Positions 54,493 through 64,000 of a stretch of 64,000 nucleotides of DNA are shown here, piece after piece. The stretch is from contig KB722737.1 in NCBI GenBank assembly GCA_000349905.1, positions 2,245,158-2,309,157 on the forward strand. Reading direction: 5' to 3'. The position numbers and the translations under genes are program-made. The notes beneath the pieces are model-generated. The model was not told the DNA's origin, ran no database searches, and saw nothing but the letters and a program-made list of their open reading frames with translations. How positions within the stretch are numbered: the stretch's first letter is position 1; each line of letters begins with the position of its first letter. The stretch is from Volvariella volvacea V23. Taxonomy: Eukaryota; Basidiomycota; Agaricomycetes; Agaricales; Pluteaceae.

Positions 54493-56443
54493 ATGTCGTT
54501 TCAATGTTCGAATCCAGATTTCACCATCAGGTCTACTGATGATGGGACCGTTTTCGAGGTCAACCGCTCGGCGTTGGAAACGAGTCAGGTATTCAGTACG
54601 TCTGCCGGCGCATCTTAGTATGAACATACTACTCATCAAATGGAACAGAGGGCATGTTCTCATGTTGTGACGAATCGACGAACAGCAATCAAGTGCTGGA
54701 CTTGCCAGAGTCTGCGGGGTCATTGAGCGTGCTGCTTCAGCTCCTGCACACCCCACCACTACCACCTCGCCCTTTGCCCGACTCGTCGGGCAACGCATCA
54801 GTCGCTGGCCCGGACGACAATCCACATCAGCAGACGACTGATTCCCAATCCGACTATCAAGCACGGACCAAACCAAAGGGCTATGACCCCTCTACCATCA
54901 TCCCCTTTCCCCTGCTGAAGCTCTTTCTCCAGCTTGCGGATAAATATGAAATCGAATCCTCCACATTGGATGTCCTGGCTTCGCATCTGATGGTCTATGC
55001 CATCGCTCCTGGTTTGGCGCAACCAAATCTGTCACAAGTCGATGCACTTGATGTCTATGCCCTCGCAACGACCTATGGGATGGATGCTGTGGCTTCAAAG
55101 GCCAGCCAACACGTGAAGTCCATGGCATCGTATGGAATAGACGAAGTCAGAGCTCTTCCTACCGTCCAGGCTTATCATAAGCTCGTGAAACTCCAGGACT
55201 ATCGAGTCAAGGCCATCAGGGAGCTTGTTCTCTCAGAACCTTTATTCCCTCATGGTGAGTTTACACCTTGATGTTTTTCGTGATACAGCTATTTTTGCGT
55301 TTCGAGTTTCCATTACTGTACTCGCTTTTCGGTGACGCCGCAGCTCCGATGGGCTATTGAATCGCAGGGCATCGCCCTTTTTTTTATTACGGGAAAGGAA
55401 GAATACCCAAGATAGACGCCCTTTCCTCGTCGTGTCCTACTCATGTACTGCTCTATTTTTTATTACTGTCGCGTAAATCAAGACGCACAACTAACTAACC
55501 AATTTCGGGACCACAGGCTATGGGGCGTGTTCAAACCATCAACAAGATGCTATAACCATCTGGGAGCGCACACAGAAGGCCGTGGCAGGAAGAGTCGAAA
55601 TAGGTAATTACACTCTCCTTATCCCTGCAATGCTTGCGCCCTTCAGTCGCCACAATTGCGGCGACAGGCCCTACTCTGGGACTGCAAAAGGGATGAGTCC
55701 CAGGGAACTCTTTCCATGCCCGTCTTCCATTGCACCATACGAGGAATGCACCCCTCATAAGCATGTATTATGTGGTGTTCCGATTCGTCTGATGTGCATT
55801 CCATCTCAGCAGAGCTGGCTCATCTTGGCTATTCCTGCTCCTCCCTTTGTCCGTTCATATCATATTCCCTGGAAAGTTTCTTCACCCTCCTTCCAACCCT
55901 CGGGAATCCCGGGACGATTTTACCTTGCCGCAATACACCACTTTGCTCTGAAGGGGGTGTGGGCCCTTGGGTCAAGGGTTTCTCAGTTTGATATCATTGA
56001 AGTCCATTTTTCCATCGTCTTCTTTCCTCATATCGTTTATATCCACATGCACCACCTTGGACTCACAATAACTGACGCCGCTCATTCCGCGCATGTATAA
56101 AACAGGGATTGATATTGCAGGGGAGATGATAGCCTCTGTTTCGGAGCTTTTCAAAGGGTGTAGAACATGCCATAAGGCTGCCATTGCTGCCGCTGAGATG
56201 CTTGATGTGAGTGCAAGGCTATCCTTCTGTTCTTTGGAGATTTCGCTCTTTCCATTTTCTCGCATTTCCCACCAATTTTCTTGTTCATTTTCATTTCTCT
56301 CGCGCTACTTATTCCGTCTCCATGCTGTTCGAGCCTTCTACTGCTCTATCAGCTTGAATGCATGCTCACAACCAATCATCCAGTACAAATGCCAAAAAGT
56401 GCCCAAGCGGCTGGATCAATTCTTGCAAGTTTCCTCCTTTTGA
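54493..56443 (+). CDS. BTB/POZ-domain protein
   Basis: Fungal BTB protein; could be a Cullin-3 adaptor or a scaffold. Start Met 54493. MSFQCSNPDFTIRSTDDGTV and FEVNRSALETSQVFS|DMFSC form the BTB start (D-x-T-I-x-S, H/N-x-x-x-L-x-x-x-S-x-x-F). Then LPESAGSLSVLLQLLHTPPL, PFPLLKLFLQLADKYEIESS (BTB helices), LDVLASHLMVYAIAPGLAQP and a helical region DALDVYALATTYGMDAVAS, SKASQHVKSMASYGIDEVRA. After two longer introns: YGACSNHQQDAITIWERTQK, DIAGEMIASVSELFKGCRTC and the tail KCQKVPKRLDQFLQVSSF ending at 56443. Exon borders in 55255-56100 are approximate; one intron there (about 55605-56105) is unusually long, near 500 nt. Confidence 0.75.
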
Positions 56444-56713
56444 CGGCAGAAGACAGGACGCGATCTCACTTCAGGGGTGGGAAATATACCTCAACGGGGA
56501 TGAGGACTAATGCACACACTCTGGGTGGGGTAGATGGTATATATGGTGACTGTATCTATATGATTACAGGGTTTATTCAATACTTGGTTCGCTGTTTCTC
56601 CGATAAGCACAACTCCCCGCGCCCCAAATCCCTTCTCAGGCCTTACGCAACGGAAGTATCCGTCATACCAAAAGAATGGCACACCCTCCACTGGAGTGAG
56701 GCAGAGCCGCAGT

Positions 56714-57509
56714 CTACTGATTGTGCCAGAGCAGTGTTCTGAGGTCCTTCCAGATTTCAGAATCACGGTACAAGTATGTCATGGAGTTGAACATTCCGGG
56801 CTGGATGGTTTCTCCGCGATGGCGGAAAAGCCACATCACGGCCCCCCAAGACAAGGCAGCGAATATAGAGAAGTATTTTGAATCAGGTGGTAGTGGCTTC
56901 ACGGCGGACGATAATGATGGGGGTGATGATGAATATGCTTTGCTTGCTCTCGGGATGAATGATGCTACAACACGCGAGACGACGTATAGGACAATCTACG
57001 GAAGAATGGAAAAAATGTTCATGAGATTGTGGATGTCCGGTGGGAATGTGAACTGGGAGAGATGTACTTGTTCGTTGACGGCGTTCCGGTCACCAAAAAC
57101 GATGTAACCACCCAGCAGACCGGCAATGAATGTGTCACTGCTTCGTTCCTTTCCTCCGTTTGCCTTCTTCTGAATCAATAGGAAGGTTTTGTATAGGGAG
57201 ACGAATTTGGCAAGATTAAATGCGTGCTGCTTGGTCGCTCGGTATATCGTACGGAGTCTTGATTGCCAGCTACATGGCAGTTGGGGAGTTCCGTCGTGGT
57301 TTTCGGACCAAGAAAAGGCTGTAAGAGGGATATCCTATGACACGAGCGAAAAACTAAACGTACCTTCCCCGGCCAAAGAGAATAGACATGACTAGCGCAT
57401 GGGGGAACCGGACTTTGACACCATAAACGAAGCCGTTGCGAGCGCCCTTCAGAATGGCGAGGTAGTCGTGGAACGCAGGGTTGGTGATGATTTGGTGAAT
57501 GGCCTCCAT
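56714..57509 (-). CDS. PXMP4: PXMP4/PMP24-type peroxisomal membrane protein (Tim17 family)
   Basis: Small multi-pass protein of the peroxisomal membrane. Start Met 57509 (MEAIHQIITNPAFHDYLAIL); the frame is open for 98 more codons upstream, but that part is Arg/Pro/Ala-rich and not family-like. Seen: KGARNGFVYGVKVRFPHALV and MSILFGRGR (family signature R-x-P-H-A-L-V-M), HAFNLAKFVSLYK, FIAGLLGGYIVFGDRNAVNE, QIVLYVVSRVVASFIPRASK, YFSIFAALSWGAVMWLFRHR, and ETIQPGMFNSMTYLYRDSEI leading to WHNQ, stop 56714. Four exons. The family lacks a clear biochemical role. Confidence 0.88.
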
Positions 57510-58000
57510 GGGTAGTGGGTGCGGGTGTGGTGCTTGGGCAGCCTGGAAGTGGCGATGAAGGAACAAAGGTGGCGGGGCAGAGTTGGCAGCGGGTCGGCGA
57601 AATAGTCGTTGCGGAGAAGAATGGGAATCACATGTGATGACCGTTTGTCCCCATGCTGCCCTCGTTGTCCTCCTGCTCATAGCCGGTTGGGCACGACGAG
57701 CATGAGCCCATCGAGCAGGTGCGCTCGCTTGAGCCGGGCCAGTTCTGGGCGGTAGACACCCTGACACCTGTCGGCATCGCAGATTCGATACTCGCATTAC
57801 CACCCCATGTACATTTTAGCAGTCACAATTGAATCTAGTTCAGCGTACTGTAACCTAGACTAATATCTCATGTCTCGCAATGTAGACACACCGAGGCTAT
57901 GCAAAGTCCAAGTTCGATCTGGTCCACACTAGCGTGAGCAGCCCAAAGTCGCAAATACGGTCTCCATCAAGCTTCTTCACTTCCCGTCACCTGCAATACT
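57510..58000. other. divergent promoter region of PXMP4 and MTC1
   Basis: 491 bp. Beyond the open extension of the PXMP4 frame I see no gene. A GC-rich half lies nearest PXMP4. Confidence 0.5.
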
Positions 58001-59453
58001 ATGTCTACCAAAGCCAAGTCAAAGCAAGAGGAGGCACTTCAATTCCTCGACAATTTAGACTCTCTTGCACCTCCTGCTGCGGGAGAGCGTTCCGCTAGTG
58101 CTCCTCCTAATAAAGAGGGCGAGGCAGAGGTTCTCGCTTTCATTGACGAAATCACCCAAAAGTCGTCAGAACCTACAAGACAGACGACTGTTCATCTCGA
58201 AAGACCTCTTTCTCGGTCTAGCACCCCAACTCTCAGGAAGACAACCGAAAGAGTCAAGCTCGGTGGTGGTTCACCCCTATTACCATCGTCATCGTCTACA
58301 TCGTCTCTGGGTAGAACCTCTACGGCTGCATCTGATTCCGCAAAGCAATCGCAAACTGCGTCAGCTACCACGTCTCCTACCACGACTTCATCTGGAGGCG
58401 GATGGGGTTGGGGATCCGTATGGTCTAGTGCATCATCAGTCATTCAACAAGCCAAATCCGTCGTTGATGAGCAAGTAAGAAATATTCCCAAGAACGAGCA
58501 AGCTCGCAAGTGGGGCGAAGGCGTTATGGAATATGCCAAGCATGCGCAGCTAGATAAACTTGGTATGCTCTTCGATGATCTCACCCTGTCCTAATTGACG
58601 TTATCAAGGCAAGGACTTCAAGCGGGTGGGGCTGTCAACGCTCAATGATATCCTGAATGCGGTCGCACCACCAATATCAGAACACGAAGTCATCCATGTG
58701 TGGTTGACCCATGATATGCAAGGCTATGAAGGTGTCGAGTCCTTGGTTTATCGAGCCTTCGCCCGGGTAAGCCCTTGTAACTAACAATGGAAACTCGCTT
58801 CTTAGGCTGTCTTGTAGGTCTTGGAGCAGGTGGAAGGTGGTGACCTAATAGTGAACAGAGGGGAGGAGTCTAAACCAAAGGGAACCCCGAAAGACGAGCG
58901 TAACCTGAATGCTGTTGATGATTATGACTCTGCAGTGAAGCTTGCACAGGCATGTACCCGACTTCATCATACTCTATGCCTACATGTAACTCCTATCCAG
59001 GTTAATATTGCAGAGTTGATCAAGAAGAAAGCAGCACAACCACCACCGAAGCCCTCGTCGCTCGAGTCACCCACGACTTATTCTCACATTTACATGCGAG
59101 TTCAACCGTTCTTCACCGCCATTTCTGTCCCTGCCCAACCCACGTCTGAAGGCTCTTCTACGAACTCTGAGCTTGATTCAAAGCAAACACTTCAATTCCT
59201 TCTTCACTTGGTCGATCCCGTACATAAACTTGCCCACACTACGATAACACAACAAATCCCCAGTTCATGGTTGGCTATATGGGATGACTATGAATGGGTC
59301 GAGGATTCAGTCGCAGAGAGCATTAGAATTGGCACAGAGGTTCTCAGTCAAGAGTATCTCGTTGCCCGAATGGGTTGGGCCAAAGATGAAAAAGAGGAGA
59401 CTGATGAAGACGAAGAAGGGGAAGGTGAAAGTGAAGCACCAAAGAAGTCATAA
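58001..59453 (+). CDS. MTC1: Maintenance of telomere capping protein 1 (Mtc1)-like
   Basis: Family named after a yeast gene with genetic links to telomere capping; the protein is found on Golgi/COPI-like membranes. Start Met 58001 (MSTKAKSKQEEALQFLDNLD). Seen: EAEVLAFIDEITQKSS, Ser-rich disorder (LLPSSSSTSSLGRTSTAASD), GWGWGSVWSSASSVIQQAKS (hallmark of the family), VDEQVRNIPKNEQARKWGEG and VMEYAKHAQLDKLG|KDFKRVG, then LSTLNDILNAVAPPISEHEV, VWLTHDMQGYEGVESLVYRA and AELIKKKAAQPPPKPSSLES, YSHIYMRVQPFFTAISVPAQ. Ends with ISLPEWVG-like text in another frame, but the correct frame ends GEGESEAPKKS at 59453. Three introns. Confidence 0.88.
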
Positions 59454-59594
59454 AGGTTGTATATCATCTTGCTTGTAACGTCACTCCTGCTGGATTTGTG
59501 TATGACTATCCCCCACTGAAAGCCGAAAACGAAGTTATCATGTCCCATTCATGGTTTGTAGTATACCACAGCAGCAGCAGTCTAAGCGGAATGT

Positions 59595-60755
59595 CTATTT
59601 TTTGACCTCTTCAGGCTTGGGCGGTGGCAATGGCTTCAAGTTGTCAGGTCTAGGAGCTTCAGTACCCTGTCCAACTTGCTCCCATGGCGATAATGATTCA
59701 AAATTGCTATCATGAAGGATCAGAAAGATGGCGAAGTTCATAAATAGGAAAGCCACACACCGGAACGCTTGTGTGAGTTGTAGTGGCTCATACACAACAC
59801 GCTTCTTCTCTTCATCGTACCTGACTTCGGTGTAGCCCTGTGTCGAGTACGGTCAATTTCACTCTTGTTGCAAAAAGCGAGGGATACTTACCGTGAGGGG
59901 AAAGTCTTTACGCAACGGGTGTCCCTCGAAGCCTAAAAGATTGTTAAACAAGCCGATAGCATAAGGCCAGAGATGGCATACCGTAGTCCGTCAAAATACG
60001 TCGGCTAAAATCAACATTAGTGTAAGCCAACTCCGGCATGACAGGCAGACTCACAGATCTGGATGTCCGCTGAAGAAGATCCCGTAAAGGTCCCAGGCCT
60101 CGCGCTCGTACCTACAATAATTCGGCCAGCTATTCAAAAACGCAATAGTGATACCCATACCAGTCTGCACCCCTGAACACCTCAACGGCACTTGGAACAT
60201 GGTCCGCTTCCCCAGCATAGGTCTTGACACGAATTCTTCCGGAGTACTTGTAACTCAACAAGTGATAAACGACCTCGAATCGTTTTTCTCGCTCGGGGTA
60301 ATCAACACCGCTGATGTCCATGACACTCTTGAACTGACATTGAGAGTGGTCACGAAGGAATGTGAGAACAGGAATAACGGCAGAGGGTGCGACGTAGAGA
60401 GTCAGTTCATCCTTGAGGACAGAGAACTGTTGGATGAATTTGGGAAGGCATTGGGTGAGGTAGGAGCCATAGGTGTGCAAAGCCTCTGTAGTCGCTGCGT
60501 ATTTTGTGGCCGAAATGTTGGGCGAAGTGGGCTCCGTAAAGGGTGAAGCAGATGCTATAGTGACGTGAAGTTGATGAAGAACATATTTGTTAGTTCCTCG
60601 TTGAGAGAGAGAGCGACCATGGACCAACGTTGTTCACCTTTTGTGGACGAAGAAGTATGAATAGAACAAGCAGGAGCCCTCGCGAGCTCTACGTGTGCTC
60701 GTCGAGATGCACTTGCGAGGGCACGGCCAGCTCGAAGACCAGCACGGAAGGACAT
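59595..60755 (-). CDS. NDUFS3: NADH:ubiquinone oxidoreductase 30-kDa subunit (NDUFS3 / NuoC)
   Basis: Peripheral-arm subunit of mitochondrial complex I, near the quinone site. Start Met 60755; a basic presequence ([20 protein letters not shown]) ends in HTSSSTKG. Then [70 protein letters not shown], then [20 protein letters not shown] and [20 protein letters not shown], the NuoC signature. The C-terminus is [19 protein letters not shown] and ends [10 protein letters not shown] at 59595. About six introns. An 87-bp divergent gap separates it from the SPF27 gene. Confidence 0.93.
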
Positions 60756-60842
60756 TGAGTGGACTGTTAGAGGGACCAGCACAACCCGCAACACGGAAAC
60801 TCTTCTCGGGAATTGCCGGCATACCTCTCCTCTTTGCCAGTG

Positions 60843-61661
60843 ATGTCTGCTACGCACGACGCGCCACAGACTTTTGAGATTTTGGACTCTTTGCCTTACT
60901 TTGATGACGACCTCCAGAAATACCCGGATCTGAAGCAGAAAGTAGAGGAGGAGCTGGCCAAGGAGCCAAAACCTCCTGCAGCGCTCCATCCGCGCGTCCC
61001 GCCTGAATATCAATTATTCGCTGTTCGTGAGCATAGCCCTCATCTCTGTCGCTGGCGTCCGTGCGCTAAGTCGTGAATTGTTAGAAAAACCCGTTATTGC
61101 AAAAAGAATTGGAACGCGTGTCGAAACACGAGCCCTTCCCATCCCTTGACACCATTCGCTACCAACTACCTGCACCAACTTCGACCCCTGGTACAGACGA
61201 GGAATGGCAAAGTGCATTGAATAATGCTCGCGCTCAGCTTGAGCATCAACGGCTGAGGTGAGTATCCCTTGTATTTTCACCAGAACCCCATTAATCTGTG
61301 TTAGGCACACGAACTTGACGTTATTGCAAACATATGGCGCTAATGCTTGGAGGGTTCACAACTATCTCCTAGAGGCGACAGCCAAGCAGATAGAGCAGGC
61401 TTCAGAGGATTTAAAGCAATTGACCCTTGAGGTCAATCGCGAGCGAAAGAATCAACAGGTTGATTCTGCTTAAGCCTTTTCTTGCCATGCGTGCTTACTT
61501 TAGTTTGCCGATAGGAACGCTACGGAAAGCAGCTGACTACGCTGGAGACGCACTGGACAGAGCTGATATCTAGCGTACTGCAAATCGAGATGGCAAACGT
61601 TGCACTGGACGCCGAGATCGACCGGTTGAATAAGAAGGAAGCCGAGCTGGCAGAACTGTAA
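60843..61661 (+). CDS. pre-mRNA splicing factor SPF27 (BCAS2 / Cwf7)
   Basis: Coiled-coil subunit of the Prp19 (NTC) complex of the spliceosome. Start Met 60843 (MSATHDAPQTFEILDSLPYF); FDDDLQKYPDLKQKVEEELA, AALHPRVPPEY, LLQKELERVSKHEPFPSLDT, IRYQLPAPTSTPGTDEEWQS and LNNARAQLEHQRLR|HTNLTL, then YGANAWRVHNYLLEATAKQI, LEVNRERKNQQ|ERYGKQLTT, ISSVLQIEMANVALDAEIDR and a stop at 61659-61661. Long heptad segments fit the coiled coil. Four exons; the intron after QQ must be removed, or the frame would end in QVDSA. Family match is clear from Y-x-D and the LExVNxERK segment. Confidence 0.9.
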
Positions 61662-62078
61662 TGACTGTAAGGATGATGTTAGGGGCTAGCGTATTAATCA
61701 TGTCTTGTGGCTTGGTCCGTTAATCGAGATTCGTTTCGTAAAATGCTATTTCCAGTCGCTAAGCGACTTGTCTGCGGCGGGACGCGCTGTCCAGAGTCTG
61801 CTCGTTTCACTTGCTGGATGGAATGGCTTTGCTGTGAGACAGGACACTCCGGCCGATGCCCGGCCGGCTTCCCCACCGGCACCGTTCAAGGAATGTGGGA
61901 CACTTGTGCTCTCTTTGCGCTTCCAGTACTGGCGGAACACATCCCCAGGTAAGTGTACCCCTGTTAGCATCCAATGCCTACTAATTAGCCACGCATAATC
62001 CCATTATCGCCGGACTCTGGTATTCCAGTCATCAATCTCCAAGTTAGATTATATCGACAGGCGTCATTTGACGCGTCT
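61662..62078. other. intergenic before the terminal gene
   Basis: 417 bp. The open frames here have no domain. No supported gene or repeat. Confidence 0.5.
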
Positions 62079-64000
62079 ATGGCTCACAGGGAAAGAGAAT
62101 CCTCGTCCACAGCAGAAATAGCTGAACAAGATGTAAAGGAGATAGGTTCAGGCAGTGGGCCCAACCAGGCGAAGAGGGTGTCTACGCCACTCAATTCGAA
62201 TGGTCTTACTTTGCAGGCAACGGCTCCTAAGATCTCAGGTGCAGAAGGTGGCGAGAGCACAATCCATTCAGCGAGTACGGACTCTCAACCAGCGCCTGCG
62301 CCCGTTCGACCAACACTGGTTCAACTTGGCTCGAGCTCCACACAACCTTCTTTCGCCCCTTCTGCTCCCCATACGAAGCGATTATACACATCCAATATTA
62401 ACAAGAAATTTCTCGAGCAAAACTCGAACAACAACGCCACGGCGAACTCTTCGTCAAGCGCGGCAACTACGATTAAACCAGGCACCCAGACTTGTGAGTT
62501 TTCTGCCAAACTCAGTTGCTATTTCAACCCCCAACCGTGCCCTCAGCCCGGCCAGCAGCCCAAATCTCAACCTCACACCCCCGGTTGGTTACTACAAAGC
62601 TTACAGCTACCCCTCCATCTTCTTCTACGACTGGTCCTGGTTGGTCACGACCGTCTTCTGCCACCCCACCTGTAGCTTCTGGGCCATCTCATTCACCCAA
62701 TGGAACTTCGCCTTTGGCTACTACCGGTTCTTCCATATCCACTTCACAGGGCGCACCACAATTGCCAGTTGTGGGTCGAGTAATCCAGCCGCAACCACGG
62801 TCGGCCTTGCCAGCAGGATTTGCAACAGACAAGCCAAACACAGGTCGACCTGCATGGGGAAACGTAAAGCCCCCAGCTGCCGTTAATTTGGCTCTGCCTG
62901 ATATTCAGCCCCCAAGCGACTTTCCTACTGCCGCAGAAGTTGCCCAAGGTAAGTAATAATCGGCATATGGCTACTTGTCGCTCGTAATGATTTCATCCCA
63001 GCGTCAGCTCGTAAAGGAAAACCACAGCAACCTCAACACGACTTAAAAACGCCAAGTGCTCAAGGGACACCTACTTCTGCACCTGCCTCTACGATCTCTC
63101 CTTCTACTTCCAAATCAATTCGGACTGAGGATGCTGATACTTTTCGAGGAAAGCATCTCGATCCACATTCACATCATTGGGACGAGGTTGGTGGAATTCG
63201 GTGGACCTTGATGTTTTGTATTTTAATTTTGTCTCTACAACTCATGCAGATGGTACAAGAGGATGACAATTTTCTTGATGCACCTCTTGAGTTTGATGAC
63301 GGAACTCAGTATAAGATCGAGGCTAAGGATTTACCTCCACAACCATCAGAATCGCAAAATAATGTTATCAAAGAGGATCGATTTGGAGATGACTTTGATC
63401 GCAGTTGGCCTAGGGCAGCAGCATCTCCTTTATCTCGTGATGCGACACTACCTTCCACTAGCCCGAGGATATCTTCACACTCTCCCCAGGAACCATCTTC
63501 CCGTGCGCTTTTCAACGAACGCTCGAATAGGTTAGAGCCCTATAATGGGCCGAAGTCGGGTCCTTACCCAAAGCGTGGTCCCTATGATGCAGCACCCTCT
63601 CCCAATGACCATAGAAGTCCTCGTGACCCGCTGACGTCTCCTTCACGATCTCATTTCCAGCTCGGTAGCAAAGCAGGAAGTGACTTTCCATCTCGCTCAC
63701 GTCGGTTCAGTAATGATACATCTGGCCCCTCCCCGGTGGATAGACGTCCCCGCGATAAGGATAAGTCTTATAGGCGTGATTCCACTATACCTGGGTCAAT
63801 GGGACCACCACCTCTACCAAGAGATAGTCATGGGTTCCGACTTGGGTCTGGAAGAGATCGTGATTTTTCAACAGATCCCAGAGGAAGGGGTGTAGCACGA
63901 GGTGCATCGCAAGATCGAGCGCCTTTGTCCTCGAGAGAAAGTGTGCGTCAGCTACCCCCACACTTATCTCATACCCCATCCCCTGGAAGCGTTTCTCGAC
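62079..64000 (+). CDS. disordered Ser/Pro/Asp/Arg-rich hypothetical protein, 3' partial
   Basis: I do not recognise a named domain. Start Met 62079 (MAHRERESSSTAEIAEQDVK). The protein is Ser/Thr/Pro-rich, with segments YTSNINKKFLEQNSNNNATA, PNTGRPAWGNVKPPAAVNLA, LPDIQPPSDFPTAAEVAQ and DADTFRGKHLDPHSHHWDE, then after an intron DNFLDAPLEFDDGTQYKIEA, FGDDFDRSWPRAAASPLS and an Arg/Asp/Ser-rich part (RRPRDKDKSYRRDSTIPGSM, RGRGVARGASQDRAPLSSRE). These short Trp/Phe/Asp motifs in a disordered chain suggest a translation- or mRNP-associated scaffold, but this is a guess. Two or three introns (near 62497-62545, 62949-63000, 63187-63249). The gene runs off the window end. Confidence 0.7.

Noticed and set aside
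57510..57803. Long N-terminal extension of the PXMP4 frame
   Set aside because: The extra 98 codons are Arg/Pro/Ala-rich and unlike the family, which starts at the Met chosen at 57509.
1..64000. Mobile elements, CRISPR arrays, prokaryotic operons, biosynthetic cluster
   Set aside because: I saw no transposase, integrase or reverse-transcriptase motifs, no terminal repeats, no regularly spaced repeats, and no linked set of biosynthetic enzymes.

Overview
The window is nuclear DNA from a basidiomycete fungus, most likely a mushroom-forming agaricomycete. Genes are dense, lie on both strands, and are cut by many short GT-AG introns of about 45-75 nt. The protein families are fungal: copper-binding BIM1-like secreted proteins, Mph1-type helicase, Tts1/Pom33, UPF0658, Mtc1 and Gly-rich secreted repeat proteins. 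There are no operons, no ribosome-binding-site logic, no CRISPR array and no transposon that I can recognise. Almost every CDS below was built by joining reading-frame segments through plausible splice sites and matching the result to remembered family sequence. Start and stop coordinates are firmer than some inner exon borders.

Layout. 1-7.2 kb: 3' end of a mercaptopyruvate sulfurtransferase, an unrecognised conserved gene, a tandem pair of BIM1/X325-type copper proteins, then a mitochondrial rhodanese and frataxin head to tail. 7.4-23.1 kb: an unknown nuclear-looking protein, WDR70-like protein, BET-family double bromodomain protein, G-patch/C2H2 protein, Mph1/FANCM helicase, threonine aldolase, a tiny 4F5-type zinc protein, and Tim10. 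23.2-37.6 kb: Utp4, an Mpv17/Sym1 protein, a secreted Gly-rich repeat protein, peptidyl-tRNA hydrolase 2 (copy A), Has1 helicase, Tts1/Tmem33, a CBS-PB1 tail-anchored protein, and a Sgf11-type SAGA zinc-finger protein. 37.8-49.2 kb: MFS transporter, a degenerate or unresolved ORF pair, peptidyl-tRNA hydrolase 2 (copy B), UPF0658 membrane protein, Bet1 SNARE, Ulp1 SUMO protease, an intron-containing tRNA-Met(CAT), and a Yippee protein. 49.2-53.2 kb is gene-poor. 53.2-64 kb: Ras-type GTPase, BTB protein, PXMP4-type peroxisomal membrane protein, Mtc1, complex I 30-kDa subunit, SPF27/BCAS2, and a disordered protein that runs off the end.

The genes are mainly housekeeping: ribosome biogenesis (Utp4, Has1), splicing (SPF27, perhaps the G-patch protein), chromatin (BET protein, Sgf11), mitochondria (frataxin, rhodanese, Tim10, Sym1, NDUFS3) and trafficking (Bet1). 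They do not form one pathway.

The strongest unusual signals are in gene structure. A Ras gene appears to need a 2-nt microexon to keep its switch I frame. Two diverged PTH2 paralogues 12 kb apart share a 6-nt microexon and a 51-nt, stop-free, in-frame intron at the same codon. The BIM1 pair shares a promoter layout but differs in a His/Asp-rich stalk. A secreted protein is built of a symmetric phase-1 repeat exon.
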